Positions 48,461-59,722 of a stretch of 64,000 nt of DNA are shown here, in pieces. Each line of letters begins with the position of its first letter. Within the stretch, counting starts at the first letter, position 1. The position numbers were made by a program, and so were the translations under genes. This DNA is from Rhizophagus clarus (lineage: Eukaryota; Glomeromycota; Glomeromycetes; Glomerales; Glomeraceae). The stretch covers positions 124,001-188,000 of the forward strand of contig BLAL01000304.1 of NCBI GenBank assembly GCA_015698045.1, read 5' to 3'. The notes below the pieces were generated by a model. The model was not told the DNA's origin and ran no database searches. It saw nothing but the letters and a program-made list of their open reading frames with translations.

Positions 48461-51400
48461 ATGTTACAAGAATCAAAAAAGGGCAATTCAACCTCTAATC
48501 GTTATGATGAGATTTCATTTAGAGATGATGATTATGATATGGAAAGGGAACGTGTACCATCATCTCTTAACTCAACATTTGTAGGTGAAATGGAATCACT
48601 TGATATATTATCATCTCAAGAAATTGGTCCTGTCACAATTTTAGATGATGTAGATGATGATGATCCTAAAGAAGAATTAACCAAACAGAAAACCTCTAAA
48701 GCGGAAAATGATGTCAAATCAAGTGACGCTGCTCCTCGTGCTGTCGGTACCGGACTTTCGTCAAAGGTTTCTTCGTTCTCCGTATTGTCCAAATCCACGA
48801 ATGATCGTAAGAAAACTGTTTATGAATTTGTAGTACCAAATAATAATGTCAAATCTGGTGACGTAACGAAAAAACAACAAAAATCTCGTAAAAATATTAA
48901 AAATGCTACAATAAACACTTCAAAATCAAAATTATTACCAAATTTATCACAATTAAAGACAGTACAACATCAATCAAAATCAAAATCGGAAGATTTACCT
49001 AAACCAAAACGTGGAAGGAAAAAGAATATTGTAAATGATGATATTAATCTATTAGAACTTTTTAATAATTCCCCTCAACCTGGAGAAGGATTATTTTCAA
49101 AATTGAGAATTTTATTTATACCAAATAATATTGATAAAGTTCGCCTGGGTTTAATGAAATCAAAGGTTTTAGATAAAGGAGGAATTGTAGAAGAAAGTAT
49201 TGAAACTGCTGTAAATGTTACGCATGTTATAACGGAATTAAATGGAAAACAATTGATATCAATGTTAGGTATTCAAAAATTAAAAAGTTTTAAGGTAATT
49301 CATTAGAATATACAATAAATTTTAGTTATTGTTCTCAATTATTAAATTAAAAACCTTGAAAAAATTATAGGACGCTGCATTCATTAAGCCAGATTGGATA
49401 TCCGAATCAATTATGGTAAATTTTAATCGGTTTCTTTGAGCTGATCTTTTGATGATCGCTAAGTTATATATATGATTTTGTAGTACGGAAAACTTAGGGA
49501 GATTAAATCTTATGCTGTTCTATATACGGAAGAATCCAATGCCACTTCAAGCTCACAGACGCAAAATTTGAAAAGACCCTATGACGAACAAAAAACTGAA
49601 AAACAAGAAACCAGTTTAGAAAACTATGAAACGCCCGATAAGAAAAGACGCATATCTTCTCCAAAACCTTCATCGTCAGATTCGGATTTGGTGATTGTAC
49701 AAAAATATGATTCATCCTTAGAATCAAATATAAATAACGATACATCCCTTACAGACTCTATCAGTAATGATACTTCTTGTAATGTAAAGAGCGATGATCC
49801 ACTATCGGAAATGATTGCAGAAACAAAACGACTTGTAGAAGCTGTTAGTAAATTTATTTAATAAAATATTAAAAAATTTAAATAATTTTTAATTTAATTT
49901 TTTTTTTTTTTTTAAATAGGGACTTTACGTCGATGACGAAGGAGATGATGACGAAAGCACGCAAAATAATAATAACACGACTTCCGATTTAAATGAGGAA
50001 GTTGAGAATTTAAATGAGGAAGTAGTGATAACAGATTTTAACAACTCTGAAACGAATTCCGACAAAACCAATGAACATACGAATAACAACACTGAATCTG
50101 AAACTGAATCCCTTAAAACGAAGGTTATTATCTGATTTGATGTAAATTTATTCATTTGTTTAATTTTAAAAGGGTCATCTTTATTAAAAAAAAAAAATTA
50201 GAATTTTCGAGGACAAAATTCCTTTGCCTGTATGCATAGTCATAGTTATGGAGAAACTAATGATAATCCAAATAAGCTAATAATAGAAAAGGTAATTTTT
50301 TTTTTTTTTTACTAAAAATATGACGGATTTATTTTTAAAGATATCCTTTTTAATAAAGCTGCAAGTGTTACTGGATCACTATACCCGAATGAAAGATGAA
50401 TGGAGGATTCTCAGTTATCGCAAAGCAATCTCTGCTATCAAGAAATATAAGAAACCCATTACTTCATACGAAGAAGCTAAAAAAATCCCTGGAATAGGGC
50501 TACGCACTGCTGAGAAAGTATGCAGCATTTATTTAATTAATTTTTGAAAGAGAGATATGCTGATTTATTTGTTTCATAGATTGCAGAGGTAATTGATACA
50601 GGAAATTTAAAAAGGATAGATAGTTTCTCGGAAGGCGATGATATAATCAAAAAATTTGGCAACGTTTATGGTAGGATTAAGACTATAAAATTTATTATTA
50701 ATTTACTATTTTTAGTAACTCTAATATTCAATAGGTGTTGGGCCATCAATCGCCATGAAATGGTACGCAAAAGGACATAGAACCTTTGAAGACGTACTGA
50801 AAGATGAGAAATTAACGCGTAATCAAATAACTGGTATATTGTATTATGACGTAAGTTTTGATCCTTTAATCCTTTATCATTTTCTGTATATAGTTTATAT
50901 TTATTTGTAATTTTATAGGATTTGCAAAAAAGGATACCAAGAGACGAAGTAACAAAGATATCAGAATGGGTAACATGTGCTGCGCTATCAATAGATCCCA
51001 AATTAGAGTGTATTACGGGAGGGTCTTATAGAAGGGGAAACCCAGACTGTGGAGACGTTGATATAATGATAACAAGGAACGATTCTGATGGTACAACTCA
51101 TCTCGGTAACTATTTACATTTAAAATCTCATTTTTTTTTTTTTGTAAAAAATATTAACCTTTTCTCAATAATTATTTAGGTGTCTTGACAAAATTAATTG
51201 AAATTCTACGTGATCAAGGATTCCTGACACATGAATTAGTGCAACATAATGAAGATAGTCTCTCCGCAAAATTCATGGGAATTTGTAAACTACCCGAAGG
51301 AATACACAGACGTTTAGGTATATAGCTGTGCTATAGCCGTAAATTTTACATTGCTGACTTATCATTTACTCTTAATAGATTTATTTATGGTACCATATAA

Positions 51401-51617
51401 TGAAATGGGTGCGGCGTTATTATCATATACTGGCAACGATATATTCAACAGAAGTATGAGGTTAATGGCCCGAAAAAAGAAAATGTGCTTAAATCAACAT
51501 GGATTATTTATGAATGTTTCGCGTGGACGTGACGGAGTCAAATATTCTGAAGGCAAAATAATTGCTCAAAAAACCGAAAAAGAAATGTTTGATGCATTAG
51601 GAGTTCCATGGCGGTAA
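48461..51617 (+). CDS. DNA polymerase family X (Pol lambda / POL4 type)
   Basis: Eleven exons: 48461-49294, 49371-49415, 49484-49843, 49920-50123, 50202-50291, 50359-50517, 50580-50670, 50735-50850, 50919-51105, 51180-51317 and 51379-51617. They sum to 2463 nt (820 residues). Domains in order are a long acidic/basic disordered N-terminus, then a BRCT-like region (~215-300, through FKDAAFIKPDWISESI) and another disordered linker. The 8-kDa lyase/HhH region follows (LQVLLDHYTRMKDEWRILSYRKAI, KIPGIGLRTAEK), then fingers (VGPSIAMKWY). The palm carries GGSYRRG and catalytic GDVDIM (Asp679, Asp681), with the third Asp742 in RRLDLFMVP. YTGND.FNRSMRLMA completes the thumb-side signature. The enzyme acts in base-excision and end-joining repair. 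Human Pol lambda is 575 residues; the extra length is disordered linker. One donor (GTTAGT, 49844) is non-consensus. Confidence 0.93.
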
Positions 51618-52480
51618 ATATTTGGGGTTTCAAATTGATTTACAATTGTTTCATGCCTTAATTTTTCTTTTTTGATTTCATTATTATTAATTAGTCCACC
51701 GAATGAAAGAAATTGTTGAAAAAAAAAACTATCATAAAAAGTATTAATAGAAGTTTATAATACATATATACTATACCTTATGAAAATTAAATAAGCATTA
51801 CATATGTATAATTGTTGTGTTAATTAATAAGCTGTGAAAAAAAAAAAAATTTTAACCGCTAATTATGATAAATGACTACCTAAAATAAGATATTAAGATA
51901 TGTTAGATGTGTTAGCACCTTTCTTTTATGATTTTTACCAATAAACCGATAAATTTTATTTCAATTAGTGCTTTCGGTAAAATAATAAAGCGTAAAGTGC
52001 AATCAGAGCCAGGGTATTATATGATTTCGTTATAATAATTCCTTTAAAAAACGTTTTCGTTTCTTAAAACATGTCTGCTAATAATATTTAAATTTTTTTG
52101 ATTCAAAAAATGGAGGTACTAATCTCTATAAAATCTTAAATCTAAATCGACCATTAATTTATTGTCCAATCGGTAACATGATCGGCGCGGGCCAAAAGAG
52201 TCACGTTATCTAAAGTTTTCGTGTGTTTTTGAGATCAAAGGTTCGGTTAAAAATCAAGTGTCTAAAGATGTTGTCATAATGAGCATCGGAAAGTTTTACC
52301 AATTGTGTATTTTGTGGTTTTAATGGACGTACTTGGACAAGTTAAATACTTGGATATTTTTCATTTGTTATCGATTTTAATGAGATATGATAAACTCCGA
52401 CAAATCAGAGTTCACCACATATTACATAAAATATAATATAAGTAATCGATTATTTCAATTTTTTCTTTACTAAACCAGTT
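51618..52480. other. Intergenic region between POL lambda and SIL1
   Basis: AT-rich, with the 3' UTR of the polymerase gene and the promoter of SIL1. The segment around 52170-52215 (ACATGATCGGCGCGGGCCAAAAG) is locally GC-rich. No gene seen. Confidence 0.5.
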
Positions 52481-53940
52481 ATGTTGACGAAAATAATTTC
52501 TAAAAAATTATTATATTTATTTTTTATTTGTACATTTTTAATTATTTTTCTATTCCTTTTTGTTTCTTCTTTAGAAACGAAAGATAGAATATGTAATGGA
52601 AACGAATGTTTTCCAAAAGAATTTGTTGCAACGGAGGAATTTCAAGAAGTACATGAAGGACAAGAAATACCTCCAGGTATGAAATAATTTTAAGACATAT
52701 ATGCTATTTCATTTTTTTTTTAACTTTAATTAAAAATATATATATATATTTTTTTTCCTGAACTATTTTATTTAGGTTTGCACGTTAAAATAGACTTTAA
52801 TACTGGAAAGAAATACGCAAAAATACTTGATCCAAATGATCATGAGTCTTCGGAAGTAATAGTTATTGATGAAAATGGGGATCCAATAATTCAAGAAGAG
52901 ATTGAAACTAATCGTGGAAGTTCCAATTTAAAATTTCATCAAGATTCTAAGGATAACGATTTTTCACTTCCAATTGTTACATCAAGGCATAAAGAAAATC
53001 TCCGTATTCCAAGCTCGGATCATGCTCAATTTGAAACTTATATTTCACAATTACAAAATGCTTCATCGGTGCAAGCTTTAATTTCGGCCTTAGATGGATT
53101 AGAAGAACTTGTTCATGAATTAGATTTTGGAATCAAATTAGCTAAAGGTCAAGGTGTAAGATCTATACTTGAACTTTTGGATCATGATTCAGCTCAAATA
53201 AAGAAAAAAGCAGCAATTGTTATTGGAACTGCGATGCAGGTAAGGATCAAGATAACATATAAACTTTATACGTATGCATATTGGCTATTTAAAACTCTGA
53301 TTCATAATATTGGTGAATTTTTTTTCTTTGTTAGAACAATCCTACAGCACAAGATGATGTAAAACATTTGAAAATTGTAACTCGACTTTTGGATAATTTA
53401 TCAACTGAAACTGATATAAAAGTTTCAATTCGGCTTATATATGCGTTATCGAGTATGGTGCGTGGGAACCAAAATGCGATTCAATCTATCAAGGATAATA
53501 ATGGATTGCAACGCCTTTCAAATTTGTACGAAAATAGATTAGATAACGAATTTCGTGCAAAATGTGCCTTATTCATAACAGATTTCATAGATCCAAATAT
53601 GATAAAATTAGGGCAAAATCCTGGTTTTTTTGAACAAGATCAAAATTATTACGTAACTGATCCAATGACAGATATTATAGGAGTATGGTGTAAACAATTC
53701 CAAGATACTTTATTTGATGATAGAGGAAATTCAAACGAAATCGACTTTGATTCAAGAGAAAAAATACTCAAAGGAATTTCAATGATAAAGAGTCAATATT
53801 CTACTTCATGTCCGTCACAAAGTGGATTTAACAATTGGTTAATTGAAGAAGAAATTTTATCAAAAGGAGAAGATTATTTAGAAGATTATTTTAAATTAAT
53901 TCATCAGGTCAAAATTCAATTTGGATTTGATTTATCTTAA
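52481..53940 (+). CDS. SIL1: SIL1-type nucleotide exchange factor of the ER
   Basis: Three exons, 52481-52676, 52776-53239 and 53335-53940, give 421 residues. The N-terminus is a strong signal sequence (basic KKIISKKLL-like start followed by a long Leu/Ile/Phe stretch). After it comes [47 protein letters not shown], a block typical of SIL1. The rest is an armadillo-like helical repeat (QALISALDGLEELVHELDFGIKLAKGQGVRSILELL, AAIVIGTAMQNNPTAQDDV, LIYALSSMVRGNQNAI). SIL1 promotes ADP release from the ER Hsp70 BiP. No obvious HDEL is present at the C-terminus (FGFDLS). Phases close exactly. Confidence 0.9.
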
Positions 53941-54614
53941 ACATTTTTTTTTCTATCACATAAAACTTTGCATATTACTAAATTCACAATTAATTATATA
54001 TTTATTGTATAAATTATATTTATTTGCATTTTTATTTAATATGATTATAATATATATAATACAATTAATAAAAATTAAATTTTGTACAATTGATCATTTT
54101 TATTCGTATACTGTATACTGTTTTTATAGCGGATATAAAATATATAAGTACAAACTGTTGAATTATATGCACGGTTACCGGTTTGTAAGTTTCATTTATT
54201 TGTATAATTCGTGAATCGCGTGAGAGACGTAAATTGTGATTTATCATATGTAAAAATATGTGAAATATAACACAATGTCACAATGTTAGTTTTCTATCAA
54301 TTTTCATTTTCCATTTTTTTTCATTATCTAACTTTTCTTCGCTTTTATATCAAAAAAAAAAAGTATATATAAATCTTTACCTTCAAAAAACTAAAGTAAG
54401 TTGCTAATTCTTGAGTATACTTATTATTTTAAATGAATATTTATCTTTGGTAGGCATTACACTTGATTCGGTTTCTTAAAATTAAAAATTACCTTTTATA
54501 TTGTATCGTACTGATTTTATCTTTCTCAGGAATTTTCATATATCCGTTTATAATTTTTTTAAAAAAAAATATTATTATAAAAGGATTAAAATTTATTTCT
54601 ATATAACCAACTTG
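53941..54614. other. Intergenic region upstream of the tRNA gene
   Basis: AT-rich with A/T tracts. Reading frames here (e.g. 53921-54214) are compositional and unsupported. Confidence 0.5.
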
Positions 54615-54687
54615 GGGGGTCTAGCTCAGATGGTAGAGCGCTCGCTTAGCATGCGAGAGGTACTGAGATCGATACTCAGGTCCTCCA
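54615..54687 (+). tRNA. tRNA-Ala (anticodon AGC)
   Basis: A complete 73-nt cloverleaf. The acceptor is GGGGGTC paired with GTCCTCC, the D-arm is GCTCAGATGGTAGAGC, the anticodon arm is CTCGC-TTAGCAT-GCGAG with anticodon AGC, the variable loop is AGGTA, and the T-arm is CTGAG-ATCGATA-CTCAG. The G3:U70 pair, the main alanine identity element, is present. The acceptor has one U6-U67 mismatch and the T-arm lacks the usual GG/CC, so it is slightly degenerate, but it is otherwise intact. There is no intron. Confidence 0.92.
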
Positions 54688-54693
54688 ATTCTC

Positions 54694-54705
54694 TTTTTTT
54701 TTTTT
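54694..54705 (+). terminator. RNA polymerase III terminator
   Basis: T12 run seven bases after the tRNA-Ala discriminator base, as expected for Pol III termination. Confidence 0.85.
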
Positions 54706-55212
54706 TATTATAAATTTAAATTAATAATCACATGACAAGCATGACGTCGATCATCATAATATTCACATTAATATTTAATAGTACGAAATTTTGAAAAATT
54801 TATTGTTGCAATACATAAATTTTGGGTATATTTTAAACATGCACTTGCCAGCAATAAAAAAACATTTAATGGAAAACAATACATACTTTCCATAATTTCT
54901 AATAAGTTTACTTATGAAGAACTAAAACAAAATTTGAATGTAATATTTTATAGTTTGTTTTATTTATACGAAATTTTAATTCATGAAATTATGTAAATAA
55001 AATAAAAATAAATAATAAAAAAGAGGTTTGCTATTTACCACCACTGGTGGTGAGTACCAGTATCATGTGATTTTATTGTAATTTTATAATTCCAGCTAGA
55101 ATTAAGTGATCTGCATAAAAAATATCCTTTTTTAAAAATTAATATTATACAAAATTCCAGGTAAAGTAATTTCCAAAAATGGGAAAAAAAAATTTTGTGA
55201 AATGGGTATCGC
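54706..55212. other. AT-rich spacer
   Basis: No gene. It contains a short perfect palindrome ACCACCACTGGTGGT at 55037-55052 and the recurrent AATTCCAGCTAGAATT motif at 55088-55103. Confidence 0.4.
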
Positions 55213-55220
55213 CTAAAATG

Positions 55221-56696
55221 TAAAAGTATGCTCTGGTAGAATCTATTCAATCTGTCATTTGATCTGATCAAAAAATAGATCATCTAGATTGAGAATGAAC
55301 AGTTTGCAGATAATCTGGATGGAACTATCAGTTTGATCAGTTTGATCAGATAATGACCAGTTGATCAATTGACTGGTTTGATCAGATAATTCAGTCTATT
55401 TTTTTAAGAAAAAAAGAACAGATGACCAGATTGACCAGATTTGCCAAATAATCTGGTGATTTTTTTTTAACTCAAAAGTCAGAAAACCTACAAAATTGAA
55501 ATAAAAAGAATATTAATAATATTCTTGTATTAAACTTAAGTAAAAAAAAAACTCATTACCTTCAGGAGCAGAACTGAAGTGTTCTTTTTACAAAAAAAGA
55601 AAAAAAAAAAGAATGTTAGTAATGTTCTTATAATAAATTTCAATAAAAACCTGCCTATTATTTACATGAACCAGTAAAAGTGTTTATTCCTATAAATTAA
55701 AAAAAAAGAATATTAATAAACGTTCTTATATTAAAGTTTAATAAAAAATGCCTCCTCCCTCCTTCAATTACCTCCAGAAGCTGAGCCAAAGTGTTTGTTC
55801 CTACAAATTAAATAAAAAAAAATGTTAATAAATATTTTTATATTAAAGTTTAATAAAAAACACCTCCTTCCTCCTCCAATTACCTCTAAGAGTTAAACCG
55901 AAGTGTTCATTCTTACAAATTGAATAAAAAAAAATGTTAATAAATGTTTTTATATTGAAGTTTAATAAAAATATCCCCTCCCTCCTTCAATTACCTTTAG
56001 AAGTCAAGCTGAAGTGTTTATTCCTACAAATTGAATAAAAAAGAATATTAATAAACGTTCTTATATTAAAATTTAATAAAAATCGTTCCCTCACTTTTTC
56101 AATTACCTTCAGGAGTTGAACCAAAATGTTCATTTCTACAAATTGAATAAAAAAGAATATTAATAAACGTTTTTGTATTAAATTTTAATAAAAACCTGCT
56201 CACTCATCAATCCAAGTTGAAAATCTGAAGTCCAAGTCTAAGAAAAAGGCGTTCTTGAAGAAAAAAATACAAATAGAGCATTAGTAACATTTCAAGATAA
56301 AAGAACGTAAAAATCTTACTTATTATTTGAAATCCAAGCCATCTAAACTGAAATCTAAAGTTTAAGTCCAAAGAAAGGTGTCCCTATAGAAGAAAAGCAA
56401 AAGAAACGTTAGTGATATTTCTAAAATAAAAAAAAAGATAATAAATACTTATCTTTTAAAATTTTCAAAATCTGAATCATCTTTCAAGTTAAAGAGAGCC
56501 TGTTTGAGGTTGTCTGTTGTATTCTATTCAAAATAAAAAAAAAATTTTTTTTGTATATCGATGTTACATCAGATTGATCAGATATCTGATCAACTATCCG
56601 GTCAAACCAGTGATACAAATGGATTAATCTGAATTTATTTTTTTTTGGATGGATTGACCAGATTGACCAGATGACTGGATTTGAAGCATACCTTTA
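55221..56696. mobile_element. hAT-like non-autonomous element carrying a minisatellite
   Basis: The left end TAAAAGTATGCT and the reverse complement of the right end TAAAGGTATGCT match at 11 of 12 positions. It is flanked by CTAAAATG (55213-55220) and CTAAAATA (56697-56704), a 7/8-matching 8-bp duplication. Both subterminal regions (about 55255-55460 and 56568-56690) are filled with TTGATCAGAT / TTGACCAGAT motifs, as expected for transposase-binding repeats. The core is a tandem array (55556-56215). There is no transposase. The length is 1476 bp. Confidence 0.65.
55556..56215. repeat. ~111-bp minisatellite, about six imperfect units
   Basis: Units begin with a TTACCT-like segment, continue with AGTGTT, a CTACAAATT-A-rich block and TTAATAAA, and end in TTTAATAAAAA and a CCTCC-like block. 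Start points are near 55557, 55656, 55770, 55880, 55991 and 56103. A weaker, diverged continuation is visible to about 56460. Units differ by point changes and small indels, indicating an old array. Confidence 0.8.
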
Positions 56697-56704
56697 CTAA
56701 AATA

Positions 56705-57119
56705 GATATTCTGTGTATTATAAAGTTTTAATATGGTAATTTTAATATTCTGGCTGGAATTATGGTGTAGGAAGTCTATACTAGACAATAAAAATGTAAC
56801 ATTTAAAAAACTTTCAAAATTTTAAAAAAATAAAATTTAATAAAAATAAACCAGTAAGTTTATTCTTCAAGTTAAATACTATTAAATTACTAAACAGTTT
56901 TTCAAAAAAATGTCTACATAAAAAATTATAAGCATTTAAAGTTAGGTAATTCTCTTATAATAGCTTCAAATTTGAAACGAATCACATCACGTGAGCATAA
57001 TTTTATTGGCTAAAATTTTTCATAATTCTGGCTAAAATTATGATAATTTAATACTGGCCAGAATTATGATAACTAATAAAAGCGAGTGATCATGAGAATT
57101 TTCTTTAGATTATCACATG
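56705..57119. other. Spacer with recurrent palindromic motifs
   Basis: Contains three variants of the AATTCTGGCYRGAATT motif (56745, 57022, 57053). No gene. Confidence 0.4.
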
Positions 57120-59345
57120 TGAATGGGAAAATTTTTAATTTGGACCACTTTTAAAATGTCACGTAAAACAAAAAGGCAACAGCAAGTTAGCAAAATACTA
57201 AGGAAAAAAAGATGTTACATATCTAAAAATAAAACAGAAACTGAAATAAAGACTATAGAAAATGAAGAATGGGTAGATAATGAAGTTATCAGAGACCAGA
57301 TAGAAGGTGAAGAGGATGAAGATATTAATAACTGGACTGAAAAAGATTTGAATGAGTTTGAGAAAGTAGGAAAGAGGCTCATCACCAAAGTTCTTCATTG
57401 GCAAGAAAATACTGCAAATAGTATTAGAGCAGTGTATAACAGAACTTCAAAGATTACAGCCTGGAGAAAGAAAAAAAAGAAAGAAGAATTTGAGCATGAG
57501 GCAAAGGGAATGAGGACTCTTGATACATTATTTGTAAGTGTTAAAGCATCAACTAGCAAGCCCTTACCAGAATCATTGCAATCATTACAAACACAGTTTC
57601 TATTTCTCCAGAATCCTTCTATAGTTACCGAAGAGATCACAAGAAACTTACAAGAGTGCTTAAACAAAATAAATCAACAGTACTCAATAACAAAATTGAC
57701 AGAAACAAACAAAAATATTTATACTTATGACTATTTACGCTGTCTAAGTATATGAAGATACATATAATTATTATTAGATGGTTGGGGTAAGATGGATGCC
57801 AGTAATCAGATTGCACAATCCATATGGAATAAAGGTGATTATACTGCGTGATGCATTCGAAAATAGGGAGCCCATTTTATAAAGACAGGAGAACTATTTG
57901 TTTATTGTCAAGGAAAACATACAAAGTTGGAAAGTTTGATAAATGATGAAGACTTTAAGAAAGAATGCCAAGCTTGATTACGAGAATAAAAATCAGAGTC
58001 ACATACCCCTAAAAACTTGAAATTGAAGGAATGATGTTTCCTAAATTAACTGGCCATATTAAGAAAGACACAATTTCTGAAAAAACTTATCGAAATTACA
58101 TGTATTTGTGGGATATAAATATGATGAGAGAAAAAAAGGCGTATATTATGACAAACATAAGCGTCCAGACGTGGTAAAATACAGAAAGGAATGGTTAGAA
58201 AGGATATTTGAATATCAAAAGTTCATGAAAGATTTCAAAGGTGATATAATGGATATTGTTTCTGAACCTGAACTTAAGCTGGGAGAAAAAGAATTTGTTC
58301 AGGTGATGCATGATGAATGCTACTTTTATGCAAATGATGGATAACAGAGAATCTGGATGAGAGAAGATGAAGATATCTTACGCTCAAAATACCAAGAGCG
58401 TTCTATATATTATGGTTTCAGCATTTTTTTATCCATGTCACAGATTGTTACATTTATCTAATAAACAAATGCAAGCAAATCCACACATCAAAAATAAAGA
58501 AGCTCTTATTCTTTATTCTGTACAGACAGATAGATATTGGAAATCAGAACATATGCTGGATCAGGTACATATAACTAATATGAGAGTTATTACATAATTT
58601 TTAAATTAATTTTTGTTAATGAAATAGCTTGTACGTCAAGCAATTTCAATATTTGAAATATTGCATCCTGGTTGTGTTGGAGTTTTTTGCTTTGATCAAT
58701 CTACAAATCATAATGCAATGGCAGCTGATGCACTCATTGCTACAAGAATGAACCTAAGCCTTGAAGGCGCACAGCTTAAGATGTGTAATGGTTAGTACAT
58801 TGATAAAAACAGAGAGAAGCGCGTACAGTCAATGATATTCCTCAGCAATCATAAATTAAATGGGAAGCTAAAAGGTATCAAACAAATACTAAAGAAACGT
58901 AACATTTGGCTAGATAATAGTATTCACTTGATATGTGAGCAGTGTTCTGGAAAATATGATAATGTTGATCCAGAAAGATCTGATTGTTGTGCAAGACGAA
59001 TTATCTGATTTCTGTAAACAAAAATCAATATTAGAAGAAGCAATAATTGAAGCAAAACATATTTGAAAGATACCCAAAGTTTCATTGTGAATGTAATTTT
59101 ATAGAATGATACTGGGGCTTCATGAAATAGAAAACAAGACGGATATGCAGTTATAATTTTACTGATTTATTAATACGGGTTCCAGAAGTTCTTCTTAACG
59201 TTCCTATAATGACCATCTGTAAATTTGTATAAAAATCTTGGAGGTACATGGACGCATATAGTAAGGATTAGAAGGTAGGATTGCTGAATAGGCTGTTAAT
59301 AAATATAAATCCCATCGTCACTTATCTGAAAATATTGAGAGAATA
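57120..59345 (+). pseudogene. Decayed DDE transposase gene
   Basis: The first ORF (57156-57755) encodes a basic/acidic N-terminal region. After several stops, 58108-58344 reads GYKYDERKKGVYYDKHKRPDVV, then RKEWLERIFEYQKFM and QVMHDECYFYANDG, holding the first catalytic Asp. Around 58610-58790 the frame shows ISIFEILHPGCVGVFCFDQSTNH, then NAMAADALIATRMNLSLEG, the second Asp. Around 59068-59260 it shows YPKFHCECNFIE.YWGFMK, the Glu, then SWRYMDAY. Stops and frameshifts (e.g. TGA inside the FIE-YWG motif) prove decay. This three-part pattern matches large DDE transposases common in fungi, including Rhizophagus. No terminal repeats could be assigned. Confidence 0.7.
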
Positions 59346-59624
59346 ATTAGTTAGATATGATAATAAATAAATAATAATGAATATAATAAATATATACCGT
59401 ATTTTTCCAATATTAAGCACCCCATTTTTGCAGGGATTTTGTGCGAAAAGTTTGGGGGGATGCTTAATTTTGGCAGTTTTAGAAAAATGTCTTTTAAACG
59501 TCTTTAAAATCAATTTACAATTCGTTAAAAAATTTTGCAAAAAAAAAGTTCTGGCGAAAAAATCTGTAAAATGTTTCACAATGATGCAATTCTGCGTAAT
59601 GATATAATAAGGGGTTTTTTAGCA

Positions 59625-59695
59625 ATTACGCGACTTTTACAACTTCGCGACTTGACAACTTCACGACCTTTACAACTTTCGCGTGACCTTCATAT
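59625..59695. repeat. Short tandem repeats in the transposon 5' leader
   Basis: Four imperfect copies of a CGACTTTACAACTT-like unit between the left terminal repeat and the transposase start. They could be transposase-binding sites or just leader sequence. Confidence 0.5.
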
Positions 59696-59722
59696 CTTCC
59701 GAAAATTTGAGTTTCACACACT

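Noticed and set aside
53921..54214. Hydrophobic 97-residue ORF after SIL1
   Set aside because: AT-rich DNA reading as Ile/Leu/Tyr; it overlaps the SIL1 3' end and has no family features.
54501..54713. 70-residue ORF across the tRNA gene
   Set aside because: The reading frame simply crosses tRNA-Ala.
55556..56215. CRISPR-like array
   Set aside because: Units are contiguous ~111-bp imperfect tandem repeats without constant repeats and unique spacers, and the DNA is eukaryotic.
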